Both the position numbers and the translations under genes were made by a program. DNA of 64,000 nt from NCBI RefSeq assembly GCF_015751765.1, contig NZ_JADOTX010000001.1, positions 6,324,001 through 6,388,000 of the forward strand. Direction: 5' to 3'. Origin of the DNA: Micromonospora ureilytica. GTDB lineage: Bacteria; Actinomycetota; Actinomycetes; Mycobacteriales; Micromonosporaceae. This document shows positions 31,566-39,440 of this stretch, piece by piece. The first letter of the stretch is position 1, and every line of letters begins with the position of its first letter. The notes below the pieces were generated by a model. The model made no database searches. It had not been told where the DNA came from and saw only the letters and a list, made by a program, of their open reading frames with translations.

Positions 31566-31637
31566 GGGTGTGGCCGACCGTGCCCGGCGGAGGGATCAAG
31601 CCTGACCGCCCGGAGCCGGGCACGGTCGGCCACACCC
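31566..31637. repeat. 23-bp perfect inverted repeat with conserved 26-nt loop, copy 2
   Basis: Left arm 31566-31588 and right arm 31615-31637 are exactly complementary and share the core GGCCGACCGTGCCC with the element at 21014. The loop (31589-31614) differs from that copy at one base only. Outside and inside the core the stem pairs differ but stay paired (C-G to T-A, C-G to G-C, A-T to G-C). This copy is intergenic, between the ABC permease terminator and a convergent lipoprotein gene. Confidence 0.9.
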
Positions 31638-31692
31638 CACCCGGCACTCGACGAACCCGCCGGACCAGCGAGCTACACGAGGCCCAGAAGCG

Positions 31693-32871
31693 TTACCCCG
31701 CCAACCGCCAGCGACCATTGCGGGCGACAAGCGTGGTGAGCGCCTGCGGCATCAGGCCGCTGTGGTTGTCCGGCGTCATGCGGATCGGGCCGGAGAGGCC
31801 GTCCATCTGGGACGTCTCCAGCACGTCCCGGATGCCGTCGCGGTCCACCTTCCCGATCTCGCCACCGGCGCGCAGTTCGGCGTCGGCGATCAGTTGGACG
31901 GCGTCCGCGGCGAAGGACGAGGACCCGTTGTAGCCACCGAAGCGTGCCGTGTAGTCCTGGAACCACTGCCGCCGGGCCGCCTTGGCCGGCGTGGTCGCGA
32001 TCACGTCGTCGATCACCATGGTCTGCGTGAAGATCAGCGTGGCCTTCTCGGTCGCCTTGGCCGCCGCGCCCAGGAAGAGATCCCCGGCCGCCGCCGCGTC
32101 GAAGTAGATCGACCCGCGGAAGGTGGTCTGTTGGGCGCTGGTGGCGGCCAGTGTCGCCTGCTCCGGCGGGGTCCAGAAGACCATCGCGTCGGGCTTGCCC
32201 GACGCGAGCTGCTGGACCTGCTGGCTGACGTCGGTGCCGGTGGTCTTGATCCGCTGCTGTCGAAGCGTGATGTTGGCCTTGTCCAGCTCGCTCTTGAGTG
32301 CTGTCGCACCCTCCTGGCCATAGTCGTCGTCGCTGACCAGCATCCCCACCTTGCGGATGTTGTTGCGTCGCAGTTCGGTGGTCAGTGCGGCGGCGCTGTC
32401 CGGGGCGTTAGGGCCCAGTTTGAACACGTAGCGCCGTTGGGCGGCAGGCGCGGCGATCGCGCCGGAAGCGGCTAGCGCAATGGTGGGAATCCGCTTCTCG
32501 TTGATGGTCCCGACCGCTCCGACCGCGCATTCGTTGCAGCCGCCCATGATGATGGCGCTGACCTTCGAATCGCTGCTGAAGTCGACGATGTTGCGAAGTG
32601 ACTCGGCGGAGTCGGAACGGTTGTCCTTCACCTTCAGGTCGATCTTCCGGCCGTTCAGTGCTCCGGAGGCGTTCAACTGATCGACCTTGAGTTTGAGGGC
32701 TCGCTGGTATGTCTGGCCAACCGTGGCTCCGGCGCCGGAGAGTTCGAGATCGGCGGCGATCACGATCGGACTCGTGTCCTGTTCCGCCTCGCCAAACTGG
32801 CAGCCGGTGAGCGTGGTGGCCACTACGGCCGATGCGAGCGCCGCGATGGTCGCGGAGCGGATGGGGCTCAA
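31693..32871 (-). CDS. Branched-chain-amino-acid-type ABC substrate-binding lipoprotein, orphan
   Basis: 392 residues. The lipoprotein signal ALASAVVATTLTGCQFGE places the lipid Cys at about residue 24. The mature part is a type-I periplasmic-binding fold (Peripla_BP_6): IVIAADLELSGAGATVGQTY, IIMGGCNECAVGAVG, VGMLVSDDDYGQEGATALK. No permease or ATPase for it lies nearby. It is divergent from the conservon kinase, so it may work as a ligand-presenting sensor component; this is inference. Confidence 0.87.
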   Translation of the reverse strand: MSPIRSATIAALASAVVATTLTGCQFGEAEQDTSPIVIAADLELSGAGATVGQTYQRALKLKVDQLNASGALNGRKIDLKVKDNRSDSAESLRNIVDFSSDSKVSAIIMGGCNECAVGAVGTINEKRIPTIALAASGAIAAPAAQRRYVFKLGPNAPDSAAALTTELRRNNIRKVGMLVSDDDYGQEGATALKSELDKANITLRQQRIKTTGTDVSQQVQQLASGKPDAMVFWTPPEQATLAATSAQQTTFRGSIYFDAAAAGDLFLGAAAKATEKATLIFTQTMVIDDVIATTPAKAARRQWFQDYTARFGGYNGSSSFAADAVQLIADAELRAGGEIGKVDRDGIRDVLETSQMDGLSGPIRMTPDNHSGLMPQALTTLVARNGRWRLAG

Positions 32872-33315
32872 CTCAGTCCTCCAGGTGCGGGCGCGGGCGC
32901 TGCCCGGTCACCGCCGCTAATCCGTCCTCAGTGGAGGACGGGATCTCCTCTGCCGTACGGTGTGCGCGAAGCCTGCAAAACCTTGCCAATGGCCGGCGCT
33001 GTGGTCAAGCGCGGACCCCGGCAGCATTTTCGGGACGGCCATCCCACATGCTGGGGTAACGCAATGTTTGCAAAAGCTCACTTTGCATACACGCGTGACC
33101 ACTCTGGAGTTACATGCCCTGTTCAGGGGCTTGCGGAAATGAAGGTATCAGTTGACCGGATCACGGGATGCGCTCCGTCCGACCGTTTCCTACCTCACTG
33201 CGGCTTCCCAAACACGATCATCTCTGATGAAATCGCGGCCGTGCCGCGCGTGGTCCCCTCCGCTTACGGCATGGCTCGGCGGCTCAGGCGGGGAAGAAAC
33301 GACGGAGGCGATGTC
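32872..33315. promoter_or_regulatory. Divergent regulatory region between binding lipoprotein and conservon
   Basis: 444 bases without a gene, locally AT-richer than its surroundings. It holds an 8-bp hairpin CCGTCCTC-AGTG-GAGGACGG (32922-32941) close to the lipoprotein start. It also holds an inverted repeat TGCAAA-n7-TTTGCA (around 33066-33084). Both are reasonable operator or leader elements; no clear -35/-10 pair was found. Confidence 0.5.
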
Positions 33316-36300
33316 GTGAGCACCGGACCGACGACCCTGCCCGCGCTCGGCGACAGCGGTCGGCGCGCGCGCCGACGGATGCCGAGACTGCGTGACGCCC
33401 GGATCCGGTCCAAGTTGGCACTGATTCTGGTCGTCCCGGTAGCGGCGGTGATCGCGCTGGCCACGGTACGCCTGATCGCCGTCGGCGAGGGCGCATTCGA
33501 CGCCACCCGGGCCCGGTCACTGACCGCCCTCTCCGTCGACGTCAGCGCCCTCACCCAGGACCTCCAGGCCGAACGGATGGCCGCGGCCGCCTACCTGGCC
33601 GCTCCGCAGCAGCCGGCCGACGCGTACAACCTGCGGGTCCGCCAGACGCAGCAGCAGGTGGACAAGTACCGCGCCGAGCGGGGCCGGATCGGCGAGGTGC
33701 CGGCCGCAGTACGCGACCGGCTGGCCGCCATCGACGATCACCTGGCCACCCTGGACGGCACCCGTCAGGAAGTGCTGGACCGCCGGCAGATGGCGGTCGC
33801 CGAGGCGGTGCTCCGCTACGGAGTCATCCTCACCGACCTGGTCTCGTACGGTGACGGTCTGGCCCAGCTGCCCGGCGACGAGAGCCTGGCGGACAGCCGC
33901 CGCGCGGTCGCCGCCTTCGCCCGCGCCAAGGCTTCCGTCGCCGAGGAAGAGGCAGTCGCCTTCACCGCGCTGTCGGCCGGCCAGCTCGACTCGGAGCAGT
34001 TCTCCTCCTTCGTGGCAACGTTGACCGGTCAACAGGAGGCCCTGGTCGCCTTTTCGCTGGCCGCCGACCCGGTGCAGCGCGCCCTGGTCGACAGCACCGT
34101 CTCCGGCGACGCGGTCGGCCTGGCCGACCGGGTGGCCACCGACATCACCCGCTCGGTCGGGCAGCGCCCGCTGGTCACCGCCCAGGACGCCACCGCGGCC
34201 ATCGGGGCCGTGAACGACCTGATGCGCTGGGCCGAGATCCAACTGCAGGACCGACTGCTCCAGCAGGCCGACGAGGCTCGCTCGGACGTCATCCGGCAGG
34301 CCGTGGTCGAGTCGGTCCTGGTGCTGCTGACCCTGATCATCGCCGTGTCGCTGGCCGTGGTGCTGGCCCGCTCGCTCAACCACTCGCTGCGCCGGCTGCG
34401 TGAGGGCGCCCTCTCGGTGGCCAACCACGACCTGCCCGACGCCGTGCAGCGGCTGCAGAACATGGGCAGCGTGGGTGACGGCGGGGTGGACGAGATCGTC
34501 CGACAGGTCCGGGACCCCATCCAGCTCAACACCCGCGACGAGGTCGGTCAGGTGGCGTTGGCCTTCAACGTCGTACACCGGGAGGCGGTACGGGTCGCAG
34601 CCGAGCAGGCGGCACTGCGTACCAGCGTCTCGGCGATGTTCCTCAACCTGGCCCGCCGCAGTCAGACCCTGGTCGACCGGATGATCGGCGAGCTGGACGC
34701 GATCGAGCGCGGCGAGGAGGACCCGAAGCGGCTCGCGCAGCTCTTCGAACTGGACCACCTGGCCACCCGAATGCGCCGCAACGACGAGAACCTGCTGGTC
34801 CTGGCCGGCGCCGACTCTGCCGCACCGCGTCACGACAACGCGTTGGTGGTGGATATCCTGCGCGCCGCCCAGTCTGAGGTGGAGCTGTACAACCGCATCG
34901 AGTTCGGGACGGTGGACACCGACATCTCGGTGGCCGCGCACGCGGTCAACGACGTGGTACGTCTCGTCGCCGAACTCCTCGACAACGCCACCCGGTTCTC
35001 GCCGCCGAACACCACTGTGGTCGCCGACGGTCGCCGGATCCGCGACTACGTCCTGATCCAGATCGAGGACCGTGGGCTCGGCCTCACCGACGATCAGCTC
35101 GACTCGCTCAACCGGCGGCTGGCGGCCCCGCCGAGCGTCGACGTCGCCGCGTTCCGGCTGATGGGTCTGGCCGTGGTCAGCCGGCTCGCCTCCCGTTACG
35201 GCATCCGGGTGGAGTTGCGCCGCAACGTCGAGGGCGGCACCGTCGCTCAGGTGACGTTGCCCGCCGCCACCGTGGTGCTGCCCAGCAACCGGGGCCGCGA
35301 GCAGGTGCTCACCCGGCCGCGTCAGCCGATGGCCGTGGAGCAGAACCCGCTCACCCCGGTCGGTCACGCCGAGCAGTTCGCCGGTGCCGCCACGTCGGCG
35401 GCGACGCTGCCCGACCAGTGGCGGACCAGCACTCCGGCACCCGCTCAGTGGCAGTCGCCGCTGGACTCGCGGGACACCACCCCTGCCGTACAGGCGGGTG
35501 GCTACACCGGTCCGCGTTCGAGCATGCCACCCGCGCCGGCCGCGCCCGCCGCTCCCGTACCCGCGGCTCCGGCACCCGCCGCCCCGCTCCCGCCGGCACG
35601 ACCGGCCTACAGCAACGGCGCGGGTGCCTCGCTGGGCAGCCCGACCGTGGCCTACCCGACCGTCGACCCGCTGCCTCGGCGTGGCTCCACCGCGGACACC
35701 GCGGATGCCGCCGACGGGCGCGGCGTCCAGGGCCTCCCGGTCGGCCCGGTCGCCGGGCCGGGCGCGGTGGCACCGCCGGCCGCGCCCTCGGTGCCCGCCG
35801 CACCGGTCAGCACCCGGCCCGACTTCCCCGCCGAGGCTCCGATCTTCCGGGAGATGGAGGCGGTCTGGTTCCGGTCGCACGGCGACGACGCCACCGCGAT
35901 CTTCACCCGGCCCAACTTCGACGAGCCGCCCACGCCCACCACCGCCGCTCCGGCCGAGGCCGGGCTGCGCACCGGCAACGGCAACGGCAGCCAGCCGAGC
36001 GCGGCGTCCGCGCCGGCCGCGCCGCCGGCCCGACCGAAGCTGCCGACCCGTACCCCGGGCAGCTCCGGCACCGACGGTACGACCACGCCGGGTGCCGGAG
36101 GTCTCGGCACCACAATGGACGGATTCGGAACACGGCCGTCGGCGCCACCGTCGTACAACCAGCCCCCGGCCGGCCGGACGGCTCCGGCGCCCGCGCCCGC
36201 GCCGGCCCCCGCACCCGACCCCGACGCCTGGCGTACGGCGGCGGACGAGGGCTGGTCCCGGGCCAGCCGGGCTGCCGAGCCGGCTCCCGCCGGGACCACC

Positions 36301-36495
36301 CGCTCCGGGTTGCCCAAGCGGGTGCCGCAGGCACAACTCGTGCCGGGTGGCATCGAACCGAAGAGCGGCCGGGACCGCAGCCGGCGGACCCCGGATGAAG
36401 TACGTGGTCTGCTGTCGGCCTACCACCGCGGTGTGCAGCGCGGTCGGACGGCCGGAACCGACCTGAACAGCACCTCGACCAAGGAGAGCCGATGA
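33316..36495 (+). CDS. Conservon sensor histidine kinase (CvnA-type)
   Basis: 1059 residues from GTG at 33316, with GGAGG at 33304-33308; an ATG at 33271 is possible. Order: basic start, transmembrane helix near residue 35-55 (LALILVVPVAAVIALATV) and an extracytoplasmic helical, nitrate/nitrite-sensing-like domain. A second membrane helix follows near 330-355 (VLVLLTLIIAVSLAVVLARS). Then come HAMP, a DHp-like segment with candidate His in LFELDHLATRMRRN, and HATPase with N-box VAELLDNATRFSPPN and DRGLGLTDDQLD. The last 400 residues are a Pro/Ala-rich tail ending in a conserved RRTPDEVRGLLSAYHRGVQR. It overlaps the roadblock gene by ATGA. Confidence 0.9.
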   Translation: MSTGPTTLPALGDSGRRARRRMPRLRDARIRSKLALILVVPVAAVIALATVRLIAVGEGAFDATRARSLTALSVDVSALTQDLQAERMAAAAYLAAPQQPADAYNLRVRQTQQQVDKYRAERGRIGEVPAAVRDRLAAIDDHLATLDGTRQEVLDRRQMAVAEAVLRYGVILTDLVSYGDGLAQLPGDESLADSRRAVAAFARAKASVAEEEAVAFTALSAGQLDSEQFSSFVATLTGQQEALVAFSLAADPVQRALVDSTVSGDAVGLADRVATDITRSVGQRPLVTAQDATAAIGAVNDLMRWAEIQLQDRLLQQADEARSDVIRQAVVESVLVLLTLIIAVSLAVVLARSLNHSLRRLREGALSVANHDLPDAVQRLQNMGSVGDGGVDEIVRQVRDPIQLNTRDEVGQVALAFNVVHREAVRVAAEQAALRTSVSAMFLNLARRSQTLVDRMIGELDAIERGEEDPKRLAQLFELDHLATRMRRNDENLLVLAGADSAAPRHDNALVVDILRAAQSEVELYNRIEFGTVDTDISVAAHAVNDVVRLVAELLDNATRFSPPNTTVVADGRRIRDYVLIQIEDRGLGLTDDQLDSLNRRLAAPPSVDVAAFRLMGLAVVSRLASRYGIRVELRRNVEGGTVAQVTLPAATVVLPSNRGREQVLTRPRQPMAVEQNPLTPVGHAEQFAGAATSAATLPDQWRTSTPAPAQWQSPLDSRDTTPAVQAGGYTGPRSSMPPAPAAPAAPVPAAPAPAAPLPPARPAYSNGAGASLGSPTVAYPTVDPLPRRGSTADTADAADGRGVQGLPVGPVAGPGAVAPPAAPSVPAAPVSTRPDFPAEAPIFREMEAVWFRSHGDDATAIFTRPNFDEPPTPTTAAPAEAGLRTGNGNGSQPSAASAPAAPPARPKLPTRTPGSSGTDGTTTPGAGGLGTTMDGFGTRPSAPPSYNQPPAGRTAPAPAPAPAPAPDPDAWRTAADEGWSRASRAAEPAPAGTTRSGLPKRVPQAQLVPGGIEPKSGRDRSRRTPDEVRGLLSAYHRGVQRGRTAGTDLNSTSTKESR

Positions 36496-36899
36496 ACAGG
36501 CCAGCTGCCATGCAGGACATGGGTTGGCTGCTCACCAACTTCGCCGACAGCGTGGCGGGTATCGCCCACGTGGTGGCGGTGTCCGCCGACGGGCTGCTGC
36601 TCGCGTCCTCCCGGGATCTGCCGGGGGACCGGGCGGACCAGCTCGCCGCGATCACCTCCGGGGTGGTGAGCCTGACCGAGGGCGCGGCCCGGATGTTCAG
36701 CGCGGGCGGGGTGTTGCAGACAGTCATCGAGATGGACAGCGGGTATCTCTTCCTGATGTCGATCAGCGACGGTTCTTCGATGGCCGTGCTGGCCGCGCGC
36801 AGCTGCGACGTGGGCCAGGTGGGCTACGAGATGGCGCTGCTGGTCGAGCGGGTGGGTGCCGCGCTGGTGCCACTGCCGCGCGACGCGGTGCGTTCTTAG
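36492..36899 (+). CDS. Conservon roadblock/LC7 protein (CvnB-type)
   Basis: 135 residues starting MNRPAAMQDMGWLLTNFADS, with the roadblock/LC7 pattern VAGIAHVVAVSADGLLLASS. Roadblock proteins bind small Ras-like GTPases and can act as their regulators (MglB-like). It overlaps the kinase by 4 nt and precedes the DUF742 gene, exactly the conservon order. Expected to form a membrane-proximal complex with the GTPase at 37336. Confidence 0.93.
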   Translation: MNRPAAMQDMGWLLTNFADSVAGIAHVVAVSADGLLLASSRDLPGDRADQLAAITSGVVSLTEGAARMFSAGGVLQTVIEMDSGYLFLMSISDGSSMAVLAARSCDVGQVGYEMALLVERVGAALVPLPRDAVRS

Positions 36900-36989
36900 C
36901 ACCGGAATACGGCGCTCGTTCCGAGCGCCGGACCAGGGACGAGAGGCGGCACAGTCCGGCTCCGCAGGGGGACGAGGAGGTGATCGGGC

Positions 36990-37355
36990 ATGGACCAACG
37001 ACGCGCTGACCCGCGTGGCGCGCTGGTGCGTCCGTACGCGGTCACCCGTGGTCGTACCGAGCCCCGGCAGGACATCGCCCTCGAGGCCGTCCTCACCGCG
37101 TCTCCCACCCAGGTCGCCGAGTCCCGCTTCGCCGGGCATGACAAGCACCGCATCGCCACGGTCTGTGAGGGCCGAGCACAGTCGCTGGCGGAGATCGCCG
37201 CGTACACCCGGATGCCGCTGGGCGTCGCCCGGGTGTTGGTCGCCGACATGGTGGCCGAGAGCCTGCTGACGTTACACACTGCTGCTCCCGCCGAGGGGTT
37301 CGAGGAGCGGATGGAACTGCTTGGAAGGGTGCTAAGTGGACTTCGCAGGCTATGA
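36990..37355 (+). CDS. Conservon DUF742 protein (CvnC-type)
   Basis: 121 residues, MDQRRADPRGALVRPYAVTR, then the DUF742 core with a winged-helix-like arrangement (RIATVCEGRAQSLAEIAAYT, LGVARVLVADMVAESLL). An AGGAGG-like site (GACGAGGAGGTGATCGGGC) precedes the ATG. Its stop lies 20 nt inside the next gene, so translation is probably coupled. Role within conservons is not well defined. Confidence 0.92.
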   Translation: MDQRRADPRGALVRPYAVTRGRTEPRQDIALEAVLTASPTQVAESRFAGHDKHRIATVCEGRAQSLAEIAAYTRMPLGVARVLVADMVAESLLTLHTAAPAEGFEERMELLGRVLSGLRRL

Positions 37356-37959
37356 CCCCGCAGGGGGGCGGCCGGGCCGGGGAATCGTATCCGCGAAGAT
37401 CGTCGTCGCGGGCGGCTTCGGCGTCGGTAAGACAACACTGGTCGGGGCGATCTCCGAGATCACACCGCTGACCACCGAGGCGTTGATGACCGCGGCAGGT
37501 GTCGGCATCGACGATCCGTCCAAGGTGCCGGGCAAGGAGACCACAACGGTCGCCATGGACTTCGGCCGGATCACCATGGCCCAGGACCTGATCCTGTACC
37601 TCTTCGGTACACCGGGTCAGACCCGGTTCTGGTTCATGTGGGACGAGATCATCCGGGGGGCGGTGGGTGCCGCTGTGCTGGTGGACACCCGCCGGATCAC
37701 CGACGCGTTCGCCCCGCTGGACTACTTCGAGAACCGCAACCTGCCGTACGTGGTGGCGCTGAACAAGTTCGACGGCGCACCGCAGTACGAGGCGGAGGAG
37801 GTCCGCGAGGCGCTGGCCATCTCGCCGCAGGTGCCGCTGGTGATGACCGACGCCCGGCAGCGGGACTCGGTCAAGCAGGTGCTGGTGACTGTGGTCGAGC
37901 ACGCCATGCTCCGGCTCCAGTCCGAGCACGGGCGGGGCTTCCCGACGCCGGTCGGCTGA
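37336..37959 (+). CDS. Conservon small GTPase (CvnD-type)
   Basis: 207 residues. G1 P-loop GGFGVGKTTLVGAISE, G3 region LYLFGTPGQTRFWFMWDE and G4 ALNKFDGAP identify a Ras-like GTPase of the ATP/GTP-binding conservon family. The G3 reads F-G-T-P-G-Q instead of D-x-x-G, as is usual for MglA-like and conservon proteins. It starts at GTG within cvnC. No cytochrome P450 (CvnE) gene follows. Confidence 0.93.
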   Translation: MDFAGYDPAGGRPGRGIVSAKIVVAGGFGVGKTTLVGAISEITPLTTEALMTAAGVGIDDPSKVPGKETTTVAMDFGRITMAQDLILYLFGTPGQTRFWFMWDEIIRGAVGAAVLVDTRRITDAFAPLDYFENRNLPYVVALNKFDGAPQYEAEEVREALAISPQVPLVMTDARQRDSVKQVLVTVVEHAMLRLQSEHGRGFPTPVG

Positions 37960-38004
37960 ACCATCGCGTCACGGCCGGCATTCGCGTGCCGGCCGTGACG
38001 CGCT

Positions 38005-39093
38005 TCAGTCGACCCGGAGCCGGTAGCCGCGCTTCACCACTGTCTGCACCACGCGGGGCGCGCGCAAGCCGGCCCGTAGGCGGGCGACGGCCATCTCCAC
38101 GGCGTGCTCGTCCGCGCCCCGGGGCAGGGTCCGCAGCAACGCCGTGCGGGACAGCACCCGACCGGGGGACTGGGCCAGTGCCCGCAGCACCGCCATCGGC
38201 GCGGGCGCGAGTGGCCGCAGCTCGCCGTCGATCACAGCGGCGTGCCCGCGCAACGTGAGCAGGTGCCCGCCGGCCTTGAACGTCACGGTCCGGCGGGGCA
38301 GTTCGTCGACGATGGTCCGCACCAGCGCGCCCAACCGGGCCCGACCGGGCGCGCTCACCGGCACCCCGTGCCGCAGCAACGGCTCGGCGGTCACCGCGCC
38401 GACGCAGCTGGCCAGCACGTCACCGCGCAACGCGGACAGCACCGCGTCGGCGCGATCCCCGGCGGCCCGCAGCAACGCCTCGGCCGCCGGCGCCGACGTG
38501 AACGTCACCGCGTCCACCAGCCGGCCGGCGATCAGGTCGATCAACCGGTGCAGCGGTGCCGGGTCGGTCGGCGGCGCCCAGCGGTAGACCGGCACCTCGA
38601 TGACAGTGGCACCCGCCGCCTCCAGCGCGAGCGTGCACTCGGGCTGCCGCTCACCGTGCAGCTGCATGGCGATCACCTGCCCGGCCACGCCGCGCCGGCG
38701 CAGGTGGTCGACCACCTCGTCGCAGCTCTCCGAGGCGGGCGACCACTGGTCGTGCAGCCCGGCCGCCCGGATCGCGCCGCGTGCCTTCGGGCCGCGCGCC
38801 ACCACGTACGAGCTGGCCAGCACGGAGCGCAGCGGCTCGGCCAGCCCCCAGCCCTCGGCCGCCTCCAGCCAGCCGCGCATGCCGATGCCGGTGTTGGCCA
38901 TCAGGATGTCCGGCGGCTGGTCGAGGCAGGCGCGGGTCGCCTCGCGCAGCTCGGTGTCGTCGGACAGCGGCACGATCCGCAACGCCGGGGCGAGCACCAC
39001 CCGGGCGCCCCGGCGTTCGAGCAGCGCGGCCAACTCGTCGCGCCGCCGGTCGGCGGTCACCCCGATGGTGAAGCCCGCCAGTTCTTCCCGCAT
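38005..39093 (-). CDS. HemD-like protein with C-terminal winged helix (NnaR-type nitrate regulator)
   Basis: 362 residues from ATG at 39093, behind AGGAGGG. Residues 1-260 form a uroporphyrinogen-III-synthase-like two-lobed domain (AGFTIGVTADRRRDELAALL, DAVTFTSAPAAEALL). Residues 265-362 form an OmpR/GlnR-type winged helix (VLSRTALLRTLPRGADEHAV, VVKRGYRLRV). Streptomyces NnaR has this design and helps GlnR control nitrate and nitrite assimilation. Last gene of the nas-nir operon. The catalytic activity of the HemD part is uncertain. Confidence 0.87.
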   Translation of the reverse strand: MREELAGFTIGVTADRRRDELAALLERRGARVVLAPALRIVPLSDDTELREATRACLDQPPDILMANTGIGMRGWLEAAEGWGLAEPLRSVLASSYVVARGPKARGAIRAAGLHDQWSPASESCDEVVDHLRRRGVAGQVIAMQLHGERQPECTLALEAAGATVIEVPVYRWAPPTDPAPLHRLIDLIAGRLVDAVTFTSAPAAEALLRAAGDRADAVLSALRGDVLASCVGAVTAEPLLRHGVPVSAPGRARLGALVRTIVDELPRRTVTFKAGGHLLTLRGHAAVIDGELRPLAPAPMAVLRALAQSPGRVLSRTALLRTLPRGADEHAVEMAVARLRAGLRAPRVVQTVVKRGYRLRVD

Positions 39094-39440
39094 CAACCCT
39101 CCTGTCGCAGCCGAACCTCGACCAGCCCGTTGCGGCAACGCGCCTCGTGTCGGGCCACGGCCACCCCGGGCAGGTCGAGGCAGTGCCCGCTGCGCAGGTC
39201 GTACACCTGCTTGTGCAGCGGTGAGGCGAGCGTCGGCACTCCGTCACGGCTGCCGACGATGCCGCGGGACAGCACGTACGCCCCGGAGACCGGATCGCGG
39301 TTGTCTATCGCGAACAGCCCGTCGGCGGTCCGGAAGAGAGCGATCTGCACCCCGTCGACCAGGGCGGCGACGCCCCGGTCCGGCTCCAACCTGTCGAGGA
39401 GGCAGACGGTGGTCCAGGTCAGCGTGAGGGTCTGGGTCAT
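39093..39440 (-). CDS. nirD: Nitrite reductase (NADH) small subunit NirD
   Basis: 115 residues from ATG at 39440 (MTQTLTLTWTTVCLLDRLEP). This is a Rieske-like beta fold (ALVDGVQIALFRTADGLFAI, then DGVPTLASPLHKQVYDLRSG) without the full Rieske Cys/His ligand set, as expected for NirD. It pairs with NirB. It overlaps nirB by 4 nt and the downstream regulator by 1 nt (TGATG). Confidence 0.93.
   Translation of the reverse strand: MTQTLTLTWTTVCLLDRLEPDRGVAALVDGVQIALFRTADGLFAIDNRDPVSGAYVLSRGIVGSRDGVPTLASPLHKQVYDLRSGHCLDLPGVAVARHEARCRNGLVEVRLRQEG

Noticed and set aside
31527..31739. A 70-codon frame crossing the second conserved-loop hairpin, encoding a peptide like the TenI-like C-terminal tail
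   Set aside because: The similarity follows from the shared hairpin loop in the same frame. There is no ribosome site and the frame also crosses a terminator, so it is not taken as a gene.
37960..38004. A cytochrome P450 (CvnE) after the conservon GTPase
   Set aside because: Only 45 bases separate the GTPase stop from the convergent regulator's stop, so this conservon has no P450 gene attached.
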